Assembly: GCA_002696025.1 (NCBI GenBank)
Contig: NZQU01000049.1
Coordinates: 1-10,631 of the forward strand
Direction: 5' to 3'
Source: Crocinitomicaceae bacterium
GTDB lineage: Bacteria > Bacteroidota > Bacteroidia > Flavobacteriales_D > Crocinitomicaceae
Length of the DNA: 10,631 nucleotides
The notes under the pieces were generated by a model. The model saw only the letters and a program-made list of their open reading frames with translations, was not told the DNA's origin and did no database searches. Of the stretch, positions 1-7,902 are shown in pieces. Numbering within the stretch: position 1 is the stretch's first letter; each line of letters begins with the position of its first letter. The position numbers were made by a program, and so were the translations under genes.

Positions 1-530
1 ATTTATTATATAAAAACAAAATAATTGGTTTATGGAATGGACCATTAGAATGGGGCCCGAGAGCACTAGGTAATAGATCCATCATCTTAAATACATTTGA
101 CAAAACTGTAAATGATACATTAAATAAAAGATTGAACAGAACAGAATTTATGCCCTTTGCCCCAGTTGTTTTAGATAAGTGTGCTAAGAAATACTTTCCA
201 AAATACGAATTTAAAGTTCCAGCTGCAGACTATATGACAATAACATATGACACAGACCCTAAGTATCATGATTTATTGCAAGCAACTGTTCATATTGACG
301 GTACAGCGAGACCTCAAGTTGTAAACAAACATATATCACCTCTTTATTACTCAATTCTTAATGAGTTTCATAATATAAGCGGATGTGGTGCAATGGTAAA
401 TACTAGTTTTAATGCTCATGAAGAGCCAATTCTGAGCAACCCAACAACAGCAATAAATTCCTTGCTAACTGAAAGAGTTGATTATTTAGTAATGGAGAAT
501 TACTTGTTTTATTTAAAGCAAAAAAAATGA
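1..530 (+). CDS. O-carbamoyltransferase, NodU/CmcH family (C-terminal part; 5' end outside window)
   Basis: Enzymes of this family transfer a carbamoyl group from carbamoyl phosphate, through carbamoyl-AMP, to a hydroxyl of a sugar or antibiotic. In a polysaccharide cluster the likely acceptor is a sugar of the repeat unit or its nucleotide-linked precursor. The reading frame is open from base 3 to the TGA at 528-530, about 175 residues, with no start inside the window. The family is usually about 550-600 residues, so only the C-terminal domain (Carbam_trans_C) is present. Its signatures are clear: PLEWGPRALGNRSI (bases 42-83), the N..L.NR.EFMPFAPVVL stretch (about 111-173), and MVNTSFNAHEEPI near 391-430, where the family more often has NTSFNxHGEP. 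A start at the TTG at base 132 would remove the GPRALGNRS motif and is not real. The next gene follows after 56 bases without an obvious terminator. Acceptor sugar cannot be read from the sequence. Confidence 0.92.
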   Translation, partial: LLYKNKIIGLWNGPLEWGPRALGNRSIILNTFDKTVNDTLNKRLNRTEFMPFAPVVLDKCAKKYFPKYEFKVPAADYMTITYDTDPKYHDLLQATVHIDGTARPQVVNKHISPLYYSILNEFHNISGCGAMVNTSFNAHEEPILSNPTTAINSLLTERVDYLVMENYLFYLKQKK

Positions 531-586
531 TTTTTTAATACATAAAATAATACTATTTATTTTAAATTTTATATTTAAATCTAGTC

Positions 587-1588
587 ATGATAGACGTTGT
601 TATAGCTACTTATAATCGATCAGAACATGCTTTTGAACTTGCTAAAGACTTATCCAATTACAATAAATTTTTAGCCAAGATAATAATTGTAGATAGCTCT
701 GATAATTTTGAAAAAATAAACTCTAATAACCCAATTATCAATCATATTCATTCAAGTCATAAAAATCAACCATACCAAAGATATTTAGGCGCAAGCCTTT
801 GCTCAAGCGAAATTGTATTATTTCTTGACGATGATATGTCACTAATTGATAAAACATTGTTTGAGGATTTAAATTATTTCTTTAAAAAAAAGAATATTAT
901 CGCTGTTAACTTAAATTTTAAAAACATTAACAATTTTCTTCAAAATGTTCCAAAAAGCCTATTCACAAACAAAAAAAGCAGATTCTTATCTTTTTTAATA
1001 GGTCACATGAATGCTGAGAAAAATAAATATATTTACTGCGGAATAAAGGGAGAACGTATTTCAAATGAAAATATAAATTATTTAAGTGGAGGCTCATTTG
1101 CCTGTAGTTTAAAATTTTTATATTCGAATTTTAATTTCCAATTATTTGATTTATATGAAAACAAACTTGGAAAAGGTGAAGATGGAATTATGGGGTATAC
1201 TATTAGCAGGACGGGAAATATCTGGTCAGCCGAAAAACAATATTTTTTACATAATGACTATTCTGATAGTACTTATTCAACATCTTATTATAATTTTTCA
1301 AAGAGAGTAATGTTTAGTAGATTATTTTTATCATACGAATATTATAGACAAAATAATAAACCGTTATTCTACGGCTTTATAAGATATCAACATTATGCAC
1401 TAGGAAGAATTTTGGGCTCCATAATTAATTGTATTGTAAATTATGAAAGAAAAAAAATAGAGATTTTTATGGGTAATATTACAGGATGGCTTTTGACTTA
1501 TACTTTTTATTTCAAATATATTAAGATTGAAAATTCAGTTTGGTCATATCGACTAAAAAAAGATTTGGACAAAATTAAATTGATGTAA
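587..1588 (+). CDS. Glycosyltransferase family 2 protein
   Basis: Predicted cytoplasmic, GT-A fold glycosyltransferase adding one sugar to the growing lipid-linked repeat unit. The 333-residue protein opens with the family 2 first strand and loop (DVVIATYNRS, residues 3-12), then KIIIVDSSDN (31-40), the metal/nucleotide-sugar DXD region LFLDDDM (79-84), and LSGGSFACS (166-174) followed by GKGEDGIMGYTISRTG (195-210), whose Glu-Asp pair (198-199) sits where family 2 enzymes carry the catalytic base. The C-terminal part from about residue 250 is rich in aromatic and basic residues and may lie on the membrane. The ATG start puts the first strand right at the N-terminus, as usual. No Shine-Dalgarno sequence is seen. 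The TAA stop touches the ATG of the next gene with no base between, which implies translational coupling with wzy. Donor, acceptor and linkage are not predictable. Confidence 0.88.
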   Translation: MIDVVIATYNRSEHAFELAKDLSNYNKFLAKIIIVDSSDNFEKINSNNPIINHIHSSHKNQPYQRYLGASLCSSEIVLFLDDDMSLIDKTLFEDLNYFFKKKNIIAVNLNFKNINNFLQNVPKSLFTNKKSRFLSFLIGHMNAEKNKYIYCGIKGERISNENINYLSGGSFACSLKFLYSNFNFQLFDLYENKLGKGEDGIMGYTISRTGNIWSAEKQYFLHNDYSDSTYSTSYYNFSKRVMFSRLFLSYEYYRQNNKPLFYGFIRYQHYALGRILGSIINCIVNYERKKIEIFMGNITGWLLTYTFYFKYIKIENSVWSYRLKKDLDKIKLM

Positions 1589-2810
1589 ATGAAATCAAAA
1601 GCTTACAATTTATTTATTTTTTTCATAGCTTTTCCTTGCATAGATATTTTTGGATTGTCCATTACATTATTTTTATTTTTTTCTCATTTAATTTTTACTA
1701 AATATAAATTCTCTAACCCATTTAGTTCCTTAATTTACTCTGGAATTTTTATTTCAGCTTTAATATCGTTATTTTCATCATACTTTATAAGTGAAGTTGA
1801 TAATCCGTCAATTACAAATACATTATTACTCTTTGCTAGATTGTTTTATTGGCTTTCTGTTGGTTTATATTTTGAAAAAAATTTCAAAGTTGAATATATA
1901 TACAACACATCAAAGTATTTTTTTTATGGTCTTCTTTTTTCAATTTGCACTTACTATTTCTTTCAGTTTGAGTTTGAATTAGGTCCGATTAAGTATAGCT
2001 ATATTTTTAGACGTAATGAGTTCGTATTTAATTTTTTGTGCTCTTTTCCATTTGCTTATCATTTTGTTACTAACCAGAAAACTCTTAGATATTTTAAGTT
2101 TTTATTTATTATACTATGTTTTTTAGCGATGTCTTTTACTGATGGACGAAGTGGTTTTATTTTATTTATTTTTCAAATACTAGTAATTTATTTGATTACA
2201 AATAATTTTCAAAAAAAAAAATATATTTAAATATTTTTCCTTTGCAGTATTTTTATTCTTAATTATTACATCTTTTAATATTAAAATTGCCGATCTGATT
2301 CGACCTGTTAGTGAAAGAACAGCTAACTTAATATTATCTGAAGGTGACGGTGATATTAATTATGATAAGTCTCTTATGGTCAGATCTTTAATGATTGATA
2401 AATCAGTTAGTATTATTAAAGAATATCCGGTTGCAGGAATAGGTTTTGGTAATTTTATTAACTATGATTATGATTTAATTGAATTACGCAAATATGATCG
2501 ATTACTTAAGGCTGGGTTTAGAGATAAATATTTTAATACGAGATCGACTCACAATACATATCTTGAGATATTAACTGAATTTGGTATTATTGGTGGGATA
2601 ATATTCGCTCTACTATTTTATAAGGGGCTTACAATTTTTTTAAATAATATTTTTAAACAAAAAATTATTTATTTGTCCTTACCCTTTATAACTATTCTGA
2701 TTTATTTTGGATTTATTTCAGCTTTAACCGGAACAATAACATGGGTTCTAATCGGTATTTCAAGATCTAAAATATTTATTTCAGACGATAAATTCTATAA
2801 TAAAAATTAA
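1589..2810 (+). pseudogene. wzy: Wzy-type polysaccharide (O-antigen) polymerase, split by a frameshift at an A11 tract
   Basis: Wzy is an inner-membrane protein that joins undecaprenyl-linked repeat units at the periplasmic face. The first frame (1589-2230) gives 213 residues with many hydrophobic segments and ends just after A11 at 2211-2221. The next frame is open without a stop across 2222-2375 and through to TAA 2808-2810, including a hydrophobic segment (NIFKYFSFAVFLFLI, 2220-2264). No start is needed at 2376: the upstream residues belong to the same protein. Removing one A restores a single frame of 406 residues, a normal Wzy length. Landmarks are DGRSGF (185-190), the large periplasmic loop, and HNTYLEILTEFGIIGG (restored 321-336), the hallmark of the Wzy_C/O-antigen ligase family, followed by two more membrane segments. 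WaaL-type ligases share this fold, but cluster position favours a polymerase. The break may be phase variation, slippage rescue, a true null, or a sequencing error. Confidence 0.85.
2211..2221 (+). repeat. Poly(A)11 homopolymer tract at the wzy frameshift
   Basis: Eleven consecutive A bases lie within the coding sequence at codons for Gln-Lys-Lys-Lys. They are the longest homopolymer I noticed in the window and mark exactly where the wzy reading frame changes. Ten A bases (or any number smaller or larger by three) would keep the gene intact. Confidence 0.95.
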
Positions 2811-2821
2811 ATATTACTTTT

Positions 2822-3838
2822 TTGCAAAACAAGAAATTATTGATTGTCGGCCCAATTTTTAATTCTCCCTCAGGTCCTGTTGGGCCTGGAGGCTTATTGT
2901 ATACAAAATTAAAAATAAAAGGTTATAGTGTAGTTAAAACCAGCCATTTTAAAAATAAGATTTTAAGAATGACACACACTGTTTACTCAGTATTAAATTA
3001 TAAAAAATATGATATAATATTGCTTCAAAGCTATGGGCTTTTAGCATTTATAATGGAGGATTTGGTATCCAGAATTGCTACTTTATTAAAAAAGCCTATA
3101 GTATTTACTTTACATGGTGGGGCATTTCATGAGTTTTATAATAGATATCCAAATTGGGTAAATAAGGTTTTGTCAAGGGCAAATACAATTACCTCCCCAT
3201 CACTATTTCTAAAGGATTTTTTTGAAAAATTAGGTTACGATGTTGTTTACATACCTAACAGTATTGACACTAACATTTTTAAAGAAAATAGAAATACTAA
3301 TAAATTTTCGCTCTTATGGGTACGAGCATTCGAAGATATTTACAATCCACAATTGGCAATTTATTCATTTGCAAAAGTTTTAAAAAATTTTTCTAAGGCA
3401 ACCCTGACAATGGTAGGTCCTGATAAAGGTGAACTCGATAAATGTAAAAAACTGATACAGGAGCTAAAATTACAAGCTAAAATAAAAATTACTGGATTTA
3501 TTCCAAATCATGAATTGCCAAATTTATTTAATTCACATCATGTATACCTAAATACAACAAGCTATGAAAGCTTTGGTGTTGCGTTAATTGAAGCAGGATC
3601 ATGTGGAATCCCAGCTGTTAGTACTAATGTTGGTGAAATCCCTTTGATTTGGAATAACGAAAAAAACATTCTTTTGAGTGAACAAACGGTTGAGCATTTT
3701 AGTCAACAAATCCAAAGACTCTTAAATGATGATAATTTATACAATACTATTTCAATTAATTGTAAAAAAAATGTAAAGAAATATGATTGGGATGTGGTTT
3801 ATAACTCTTGGAAAAAATTAATCAATAAAATTAAATAA
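2822..3838 (+). CDS. Glycosyltransferase family 4 protein (TTG start)
   Basis: GT-B fold, retaining sugar transferase expected to act at the cytoplasmic face of the inner membrane on the lipid-linked repeat unit. The 338-residue protein has an N-terminal acceptor-side domain beginning KLLIVGPIFNSPSGPVGPGG (5-24, the glycine-rich loop), FTLHGG (95-100), SPSLFLKDFF (125-134) and YIPNSID (143-149). The nucleotide-sugar-binding half has LTMVGPDKGE (195-204), ITGFIPNHELP (223-233) and the EX7E motif with Glu249 and Glu257 in YESFGVALIEAGSCGIPAV. No ATG occurs in frame before residue 50, and an in-frame stop lies at 2801-2803. TTG at 2822, 11 bases after the wzy stop, is therefore the best start, since it gives a complete first strand; ATT at 2813 is a poorer alternative. 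The next gene starts 5 bases after the stop. Sugar specificity is unknown. Confidence 0.9.
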   Translation: MQNKKLLIVGPIFNSPSGPVGPGGLLYTKLKIKGYSVVKTSHFKNKILRMTHTVYSVLNYKKYDIILLQSYGLLAFIMEDLVSRIATLLKKPIVFTLHGGAFHEFYNRYPNWVNKVLSRANTITSPSLFLKDFFEKLGYDVVYIPNSIDTNIFKENRNTNKFSLLWVRAFEDIYNPQLAIYSFAKVLKNFSKATLTMVGPDKGELDKCKKLIQELKLQAKIKITGFIPNHELPNLFNSHHVYLNTTSYESFGVALIEAGSCGIPAVSTNVGEIPLIWNNEKNILLSEQTVEHFSQQIQRLLNDDNLYNTISINCKKNVKKYDWDVVYNSWKKLINKIK

Positions 3839-3843
3839 ATATC

Positions 3844-5706
3844 ATGTGCGGAATTGGTGGAGTATTTGACCTTAATGAAAATCAAATTTCTAAAGATAAT
3901 CTAATTAAAATGGGTGATGTACTTAATCACCGAGGACCTGATGAGTTTGGAGTTTTTCAATTTAAAAATATTGGTTTAATACACAGAAGATTATCAATAC
4001 TTGATCTTTCAACTTCAGGGAAACAGCCGATGAAAGATTCTTCTGATAGGTATATCATAACATTTAATGGTGAAATATATAATTATCAAGAGTTGAAAAA
4101 GGATTTAATAAGTGAAGGAATTAATTTTAAATCAAAAACAGATACCGAAGTTTTATTAGAATTATATGCGATATATGGAAAAAATATGCTCAGCAAACTA
4201 AACGGAATGTTTGCTTTTGCAATTTTTGATAAAATTAAAAATGAGCTGTTCATAGCTAGAGACAGAATTGGTATAAAGCCACTTTATTGGACCTTACAAA
4301 ATAATAAATTTTATTTCTCAAGTGAACCAAAAGGTATATTTGCAGCGGGAGTTTCTAGATTATTTAATACAAAAATTAGTAAAGAGTTGTTGCTCAGCAA
4401 GTATGTAGCCGGTAGACAAACTGTGTATAAAGATATTTACAGATTGCTGCCTGGGCATTGTATTAAGATTTCAAATACGAAAAAGATTTCAATTTCCAGA
4501 TGGTGGGATTTACCAAAAATAATACATAAAAATAGATCTAACCCAATAAAAAATCCAATCAAATGGTTCAGAGAAACTTTAATTTCTTCAACAAAATATC
4601 GTACAATTAGTGATGTACCAGTTGGTGTTATGCTTAGTGGAGGTTTAGACTCAAGTTCTATAGCATATGCTCTCAGCCAAATTGATTTATCAAATAAATT
4701 AAATTCATTTAATGTTGCATTTAAGGATAAAAAATATGATGAATCTTTATTAGCAAAGGAAGTAAGTGAAAAATTCAATCTTAGTTTTAATAAGATTTAC
4801 CTAGAAGGAAAGTCTTTGGATAAGGCGTTATTAGACGCAGCTTATTTATATGACGAGCCCCTTGTACACCATAATGATCCTCAAATGCTTGATCTTTCTA
4901 GATTTGCAAAACAAAAGGTTACTGTTTTACTTTCAGGTGAAGGTGGTGATGAATTACTTGGAGGATATTATAGGTATAAACCTCTAAAATATTTTAGATT
5001 TTTAAAATTTTTTAGTTTGGTATTTAGTTTTTTAAAAAAACTACCTTCAGATGGAATAATTAATCGATTTGAAAAATTAGAGAGATACTTAAATTTAAAA
5101 ACAATTGATGATGCTGTTTTGTGTAATGCGTTTGATATTTATCCTGATGATTTAAAAAAGTTTGGCTACGCTGGCCCTTTTAATCAAAGTAAATATAGAT
5201 TAGAATTACTGGAGGAAGCTAAAAGTATTTTTCCAAATAATCCATCAAGGCAATGTATGTATTTAGATATGTTTATTCATATGGCGAGTGTATTGGACAG
5301 GAATGATAAAATGACCATGGGGGCGAGTATTGAGTGTAGAGTACCTTTTCTTGATCATAGAATTATTGAAAATACTTTATCTATGGAATCATGTTTATTC
5401 AATAAAGGTAAAAAAGGTAAGTATTTATTAGTCCAAAGTGTTGGAAAAAATCTGCCTGATTCAGTGGTTAATTTTAGAAAACTTGGTTTTAGCGTACCGT
5501 GGGAAACAATATTCAAAAAAAGCTCTCTTTTTAGAGAATTTTATAATAATGACTTAAAGAATAATTTGTTAGTCCAAACCAATAATTTAGATATTTCAAT
5601 TATCAAGAAAGAGTTTGAGTCTGGTTCCCAAACTGCAAGATATTTGATTAGAAGATTATTTATGTTTACAATTTGGCAAAAAACCTGTATAGATCCATAC
5701 AATTAA
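3844..5706 (+). CDS. asnB: Asparagine synthase (glutamine-hydrolysing) / AsnB-type amidotransferase
   Basis: Class II glutamine amidotransferase of 620 residues: the N-terminal domain hydrolyses glutamine and passes ammonia to a C-terminal synthetase domain that activates a carboxylate with ATP. The start is fixed by the catalytic Cys2 in MCGIGGVFD. The glutaminase domain also shows NHRGPDE (28-34), Arg49, FNGEIYNY (74-81) and Asp100. The synthetase domain has the PP-loop SGGLDSS (265-271), LSGEGGDELLGGYYRY (363-378) and ECRVPFLDHR near the C-terminal third. The usual synthetase length is 550-630 residues, so it is complete. It lies 5 bases after the family 4 glycosyltransferase in the same transcription unit. 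That context, as for WbpS-like proteins, suggests the real substrate may be a uronic acid or another carboxylated sugar group rather than free aspartate. The sequence alone cannot decide between the two. Confidence 0.93.
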   Translation: MCGIGGVFDLNENQISKDNLIKMGDVLNHRGPDEFGVFQFKNIGLIHRRLSILDLSTSGKQPMKDSSDRYIITFNGEIYNYQELKKDLISEGINFKSKTDTEVLLELYAIYGKNMLSKLNGMFAFAIFDKIKNELFIARDRIGIKPLYWTLQNNKFYFSSEPKGIFAAGVSRLFNTKISKELLLSKYVAGRQTVYKDIYRLLPGHCIKISNTKKISISRWWDLPKIIHKNRSNPIKNPIKWFRETLISSTKYRTISDVPVGVMLSGGLDSSSIAYALSQIDLSNKLNSFNVAFKDKKYDESLLAKEVSEKFNLSFNKIYLEGKSLDKALLDAAYLYDEPLVHHNDPQMLDLSRFAKQKVTVLLSGEGGDELLGGYYRYKPLKYFRFLKFFSLVFSFLKKLPSDGIINRFEKLERYLNLKTIDDAVLCNAFDIYPDDLKKFGYAGPFNQSKYRLELLEEAKSIFPNNPSRQCMYLDMFIHMASVLDRNDKMTMGASIECRVPFLDHRIIENTLSMESCLFNKGKKGKYLLVQSVGKNLPDSVVNFRKLGFSVPWETIFKKSSLFREFYNNDLKNNLLVQTNNLDISIIKKEFESGSQTARYLIRRLFMFTIWQKTCIDPYN

Positions 5707-5814
5707 ATTGAAATGAATTTTAACATTCCAAAATATATTATAGAATTAAATGAAACAAGATAGTTTAATTTTGGTTAATATTTTTAATTATAAAAATTAT
5801 AATATTTAATATTT

Positions 5815-7101
5815 ATGTTAAGAAGGATTATATTTAATTTTGGCGTTTTTTTAAGAAATCCTTCTCTAAAAAATCATTTACATTTTCTAAACAAGAGTAA
5901 TGATTGGTCATTAACTGAGCTTGAAAAATATCAGCTTAAAAAACTTAAAGAAATTGTTTGGTATGCATATGAAAATTCTGCCTTTTACAATTCTTTTTTT
6001 AATCTTAAAAAGTTTCATCCATCTCAAATAAAAGCCTTAGCAGATATAAATAAAATTCCAATAATCGATAAGGAAAATGTTATAAAAAATACAAGAACTA
6101 TTCAAGCAAATTATAAAGGAAGGACTTTTAAATCTGTAACTTCTGGATCAACTGGACAATCATTGTCTTTTTTTCGAGATGAGCCTGCAGATTCTTTTAA
6201 TAGAGCATCAATTCAAAGAGGTTACTCTTGGCACAATGTATATCAATGGGAGAAGAATGGTTACTTTTGGGGATTTAATTTTTCTTTTTTTCAAAAAATT
6301 AAAACTAATTTTTTTGATTATTTACAGAACAGGTTTCGGGTGTTTAGTTATGAAAATATTTATTTAGAAAAATTTATAAAAAAACTTTCTGATGCGAAAT
6401 ATATACATGGATATTCATCAATGATTTATGAGGTTGCTAAGATTATAAATAATAATGAGCTTGTTAAGCCAAAAGGAATTAAAATGGTTAAAGGAACTGC
6501 TGAAAAAATATATGATAGTTATCATGAAGAAGTTTTAAAAGCATTTGGTACTAAAATTATTAGTGAGTATGGTGCTGCTGAATCTGGCATAATTGCTTTT
6601 GAATGTCCAGAGGGAAAAATGCATATAAATATGGAAGGTGTAATTGTAGAAGAAATTAATCATGAAATAGTAGTAACTAATATTCAAATGAAATCTTTTC
6701 CAATCATTAGGTATAAACTTGGTGACTATATTCAATTAGATACAAGTATGAAAAAATGTAAATGCGGGCGAGCTCATAAAATTATTAATGAAGTTACAGG
6801 AAGAATCGGAGAATCTATTTATGGTTTTAAGAAAATATATCCAAGCTTATATTTTTATTATATATTTAAAAACATTGATATAAAAAATAATTTAAAACTT
6901 AATTATCAAATTATTCAGAAAGAAAAAGGACATCTTTTTGTTAAAATAGAACAAGTATTACAGAAAATAAATAAAAATTTAGTTGATGATGAATTTAGAA
7001 AGTATTTTGGCGAAGATATTAAGTTACAAATAAAATATGGATGCAAAATAAAGTCAGATAATTCTAAACTCAGGAGTTTTATTTCATTATTAAAGATTTG
7101 A
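5815..7101 (+). CDS. PaaK/CapK-like adenylate-forming enzyme (phenylacetate-CoA ligase family)
   Basis: ANL-superfamily enzyme of 428 residues that is expected to activate a carboxylic acid as its acyl-adenylate, possibly for transfer to CoA or directly to a sugar. Motifs in order: the phosphate-binding loop TSGSTGQSLSFF (109-120), the adenine-site motif SEYGAAESG (250-258), RYKLGDY (299-305) with the ribose-binding Asp, the Cys-rich CKCGRAHKII (315-324) and EVTGR (326-330), followed by a small C-terminal domain ending in NSKLRSF (416-422), where related enzymes carry the mobile Lys. Related CapK-type proteins are common in capsule and exopolysaccharide clusters, often with unknown substrates. 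It starts 108 bases after asnB, in an AT-rich gap with only a weak AT-only hairpin; the ATG gives a typical N-terminus. An acylating decoration of the glycan is an inference. Confidence 0.85.
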   Translation: MLRRIIFNFGVFLRNPSLKNHLHFLNKSNDWSLTELEKYQLKKLKEIVWYAYENSAFYNSFFNLKKFHPSQIKALADINKIPIIDKENVIKNTRTIQANYKGRTFKSVTSGSTGQSLSFFRDEPADSFNRASIQRGYSWHNVYQWEKNGYFWGFNFSFFQKIKTNFFDYLQNRFRVFSYENIYLEKFIKKLSDAKYIHGYSSMIYEVAKIINNNELVKPKGIKMVKGTAEKIYDSYHEEVLKAFGTKIISEYGAAESGIIAFECPEGKMHINMEGVIVEEINHEIVVTNIQMKSFPIIRYKLGDYIQLDTSMKKCKCGRAHKIINEVTGRIGESIYGFKKIYPSLYFYYIFKNIDIKNNLKLNYQIIQKEKGHLFVKIEQVLQKINKNLVDDEFRKYFGEDIKLQIKYGCKIKSDNSKLRSFISLLKI

Positions 7102-7143
7102 TTATATTTTTGATTTTTAATATTAGTTTTTTTTTGAGAATTT

Positions 7144-7902
7144 ATGAAGGAAAATAATTTACCACTTGTTTCAATTATAACACCAGCCTATAACTCAGAA
7201 AAGTTTATTTCTAAAACCATCGATAGTATTTTGCAACAAACTTATACAAATTGGGAATTATTAATCACTGATGATTGTTCAAATGATTTAACAGTTAAAA
7301 TAATCAACAAGTATATTAAAGCTGATAAAAGAATTAAGCTATTTATTTTAAAACATAATAGTGGTGCTGGGGTTGCTAGAAATAATTCAATATTTCATTC
7401 TAAGGGACGGTATATTGCTTTTTGTGATGCAGATGACCTATGGTTGCCAAATAAACTAGAAATTCAGATTGATTTTATGAAAAAAAACAAACTGAATTTT
7501 ACCTATTCTAGTTATATTGTTTGCAATGAAGAAGATGATAAAATAGGAGAGGTCATATGTCCAAAAGAGATTAGTTTTAGAAAAATGCTCAATAATAATT
7601 ATGTTGGTTGTTTGACAGCTATCTACGATTCTAAAAAGATAGGAAAGCAATACATGTCCAAAATTAGAAATCGTCAGGACTGGGTTCTCTGGTTTAAAAT
7701 TCTTAAAATAACAGGTTCTACCCAAGGAATTATTGAACCATTAGCAGTCTACAGAAAAAGAAGTTTTTCAATATCTTCAAGTAAGATTAAACAACTTAAA
7801 TTTAATTGGTTAGTATATAAAAAAGAATTAGGTTATAATTCATTTTTTTCATTTTTTTTAATTGTTAATTTTTTAATTCATTACGCAGCAAAAAAAATAT
7901 AA
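7144..7902 (+). CDS. TuaG-like glycosyltransferase family 2 protein
   Basis: GT-A fold, inverting-type sugar transferase of 252 residues, complete for this compact subfamily, which includes TuaG of teichuronic acid synthesis. Visible motifs are LVSIITPAYNSEKFI (8-22), SILQQTYTNWELLITDD (28-44), NSGAGVARN (72-80), the DXD metal-binding site in FCDADDLWLP (93-102), YSSY (121-124), RQDWVLW (177-183) in the place of the catalytic acid/base region, and PLAVYRKRSFSIS (199-211). The C-terminus has a short hydrophobic stretch (FFSFFLIVNFLIHY, 234-247) that may attach it to the membrane. A run of nine T bases lies 8 bases before the ATG. Its 3' end overlaps the likely start of gnu. Because that enzyme makes GalNAc-PP-undecaprenol, this transferase is a reasonable candidate for adding the second sugar. 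That is an inference from position only. Confidence 0.9.
   Translation: MKENNLPLVSIITPAYNSEKFISKTIDSILQQTYTNWELLITDDCSNDLTVKIINKYIKADKRIKLFILKHNSGAGVARNNSIFHSKGRYIAFCDADDLWLPNKLEIQIDFMKKNKLNFTYSSYIVCNEEDDKIGEVICPKEISFRKMLNNNYVGCLTAIYDSKKIGKQYMSKIRNRQDWVLWFKILKITGSTQGIIEPLAVYRKRSFSISSSKIKQLKFNWLVYKKELGYNSFFSFFLIVNFLIHYAAKKI

Noticed and set aside
132..530. Carbamoyltransferase starting at TTG 132
   Set aside because: The frame continues to the left edge and carries the conserved GPRALGNRS motif, so the gene is cut by the window edge.
2376..2810. A separate small gene starting at ATG 2376
   Set aside because: The frame is open back to the A11 tract and codes for the missing middle of Wzy; the C-terminal HNTYLE region alone is not a known protein.
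4437..4778. Minus-strand open frame inside asnB
   Set aside because: It lies opposite conserved synthetase motifs and has no recognisable domain. The other minus-strand frames at 6535-6735, 7456-7725 and 8569-8817 are the same kind of shadow.
5785..5812. AT-only inverted repeat before the CapK-like gene
   Set aside because: A 6-bp stem of A and T only is expected by chance in this composition.
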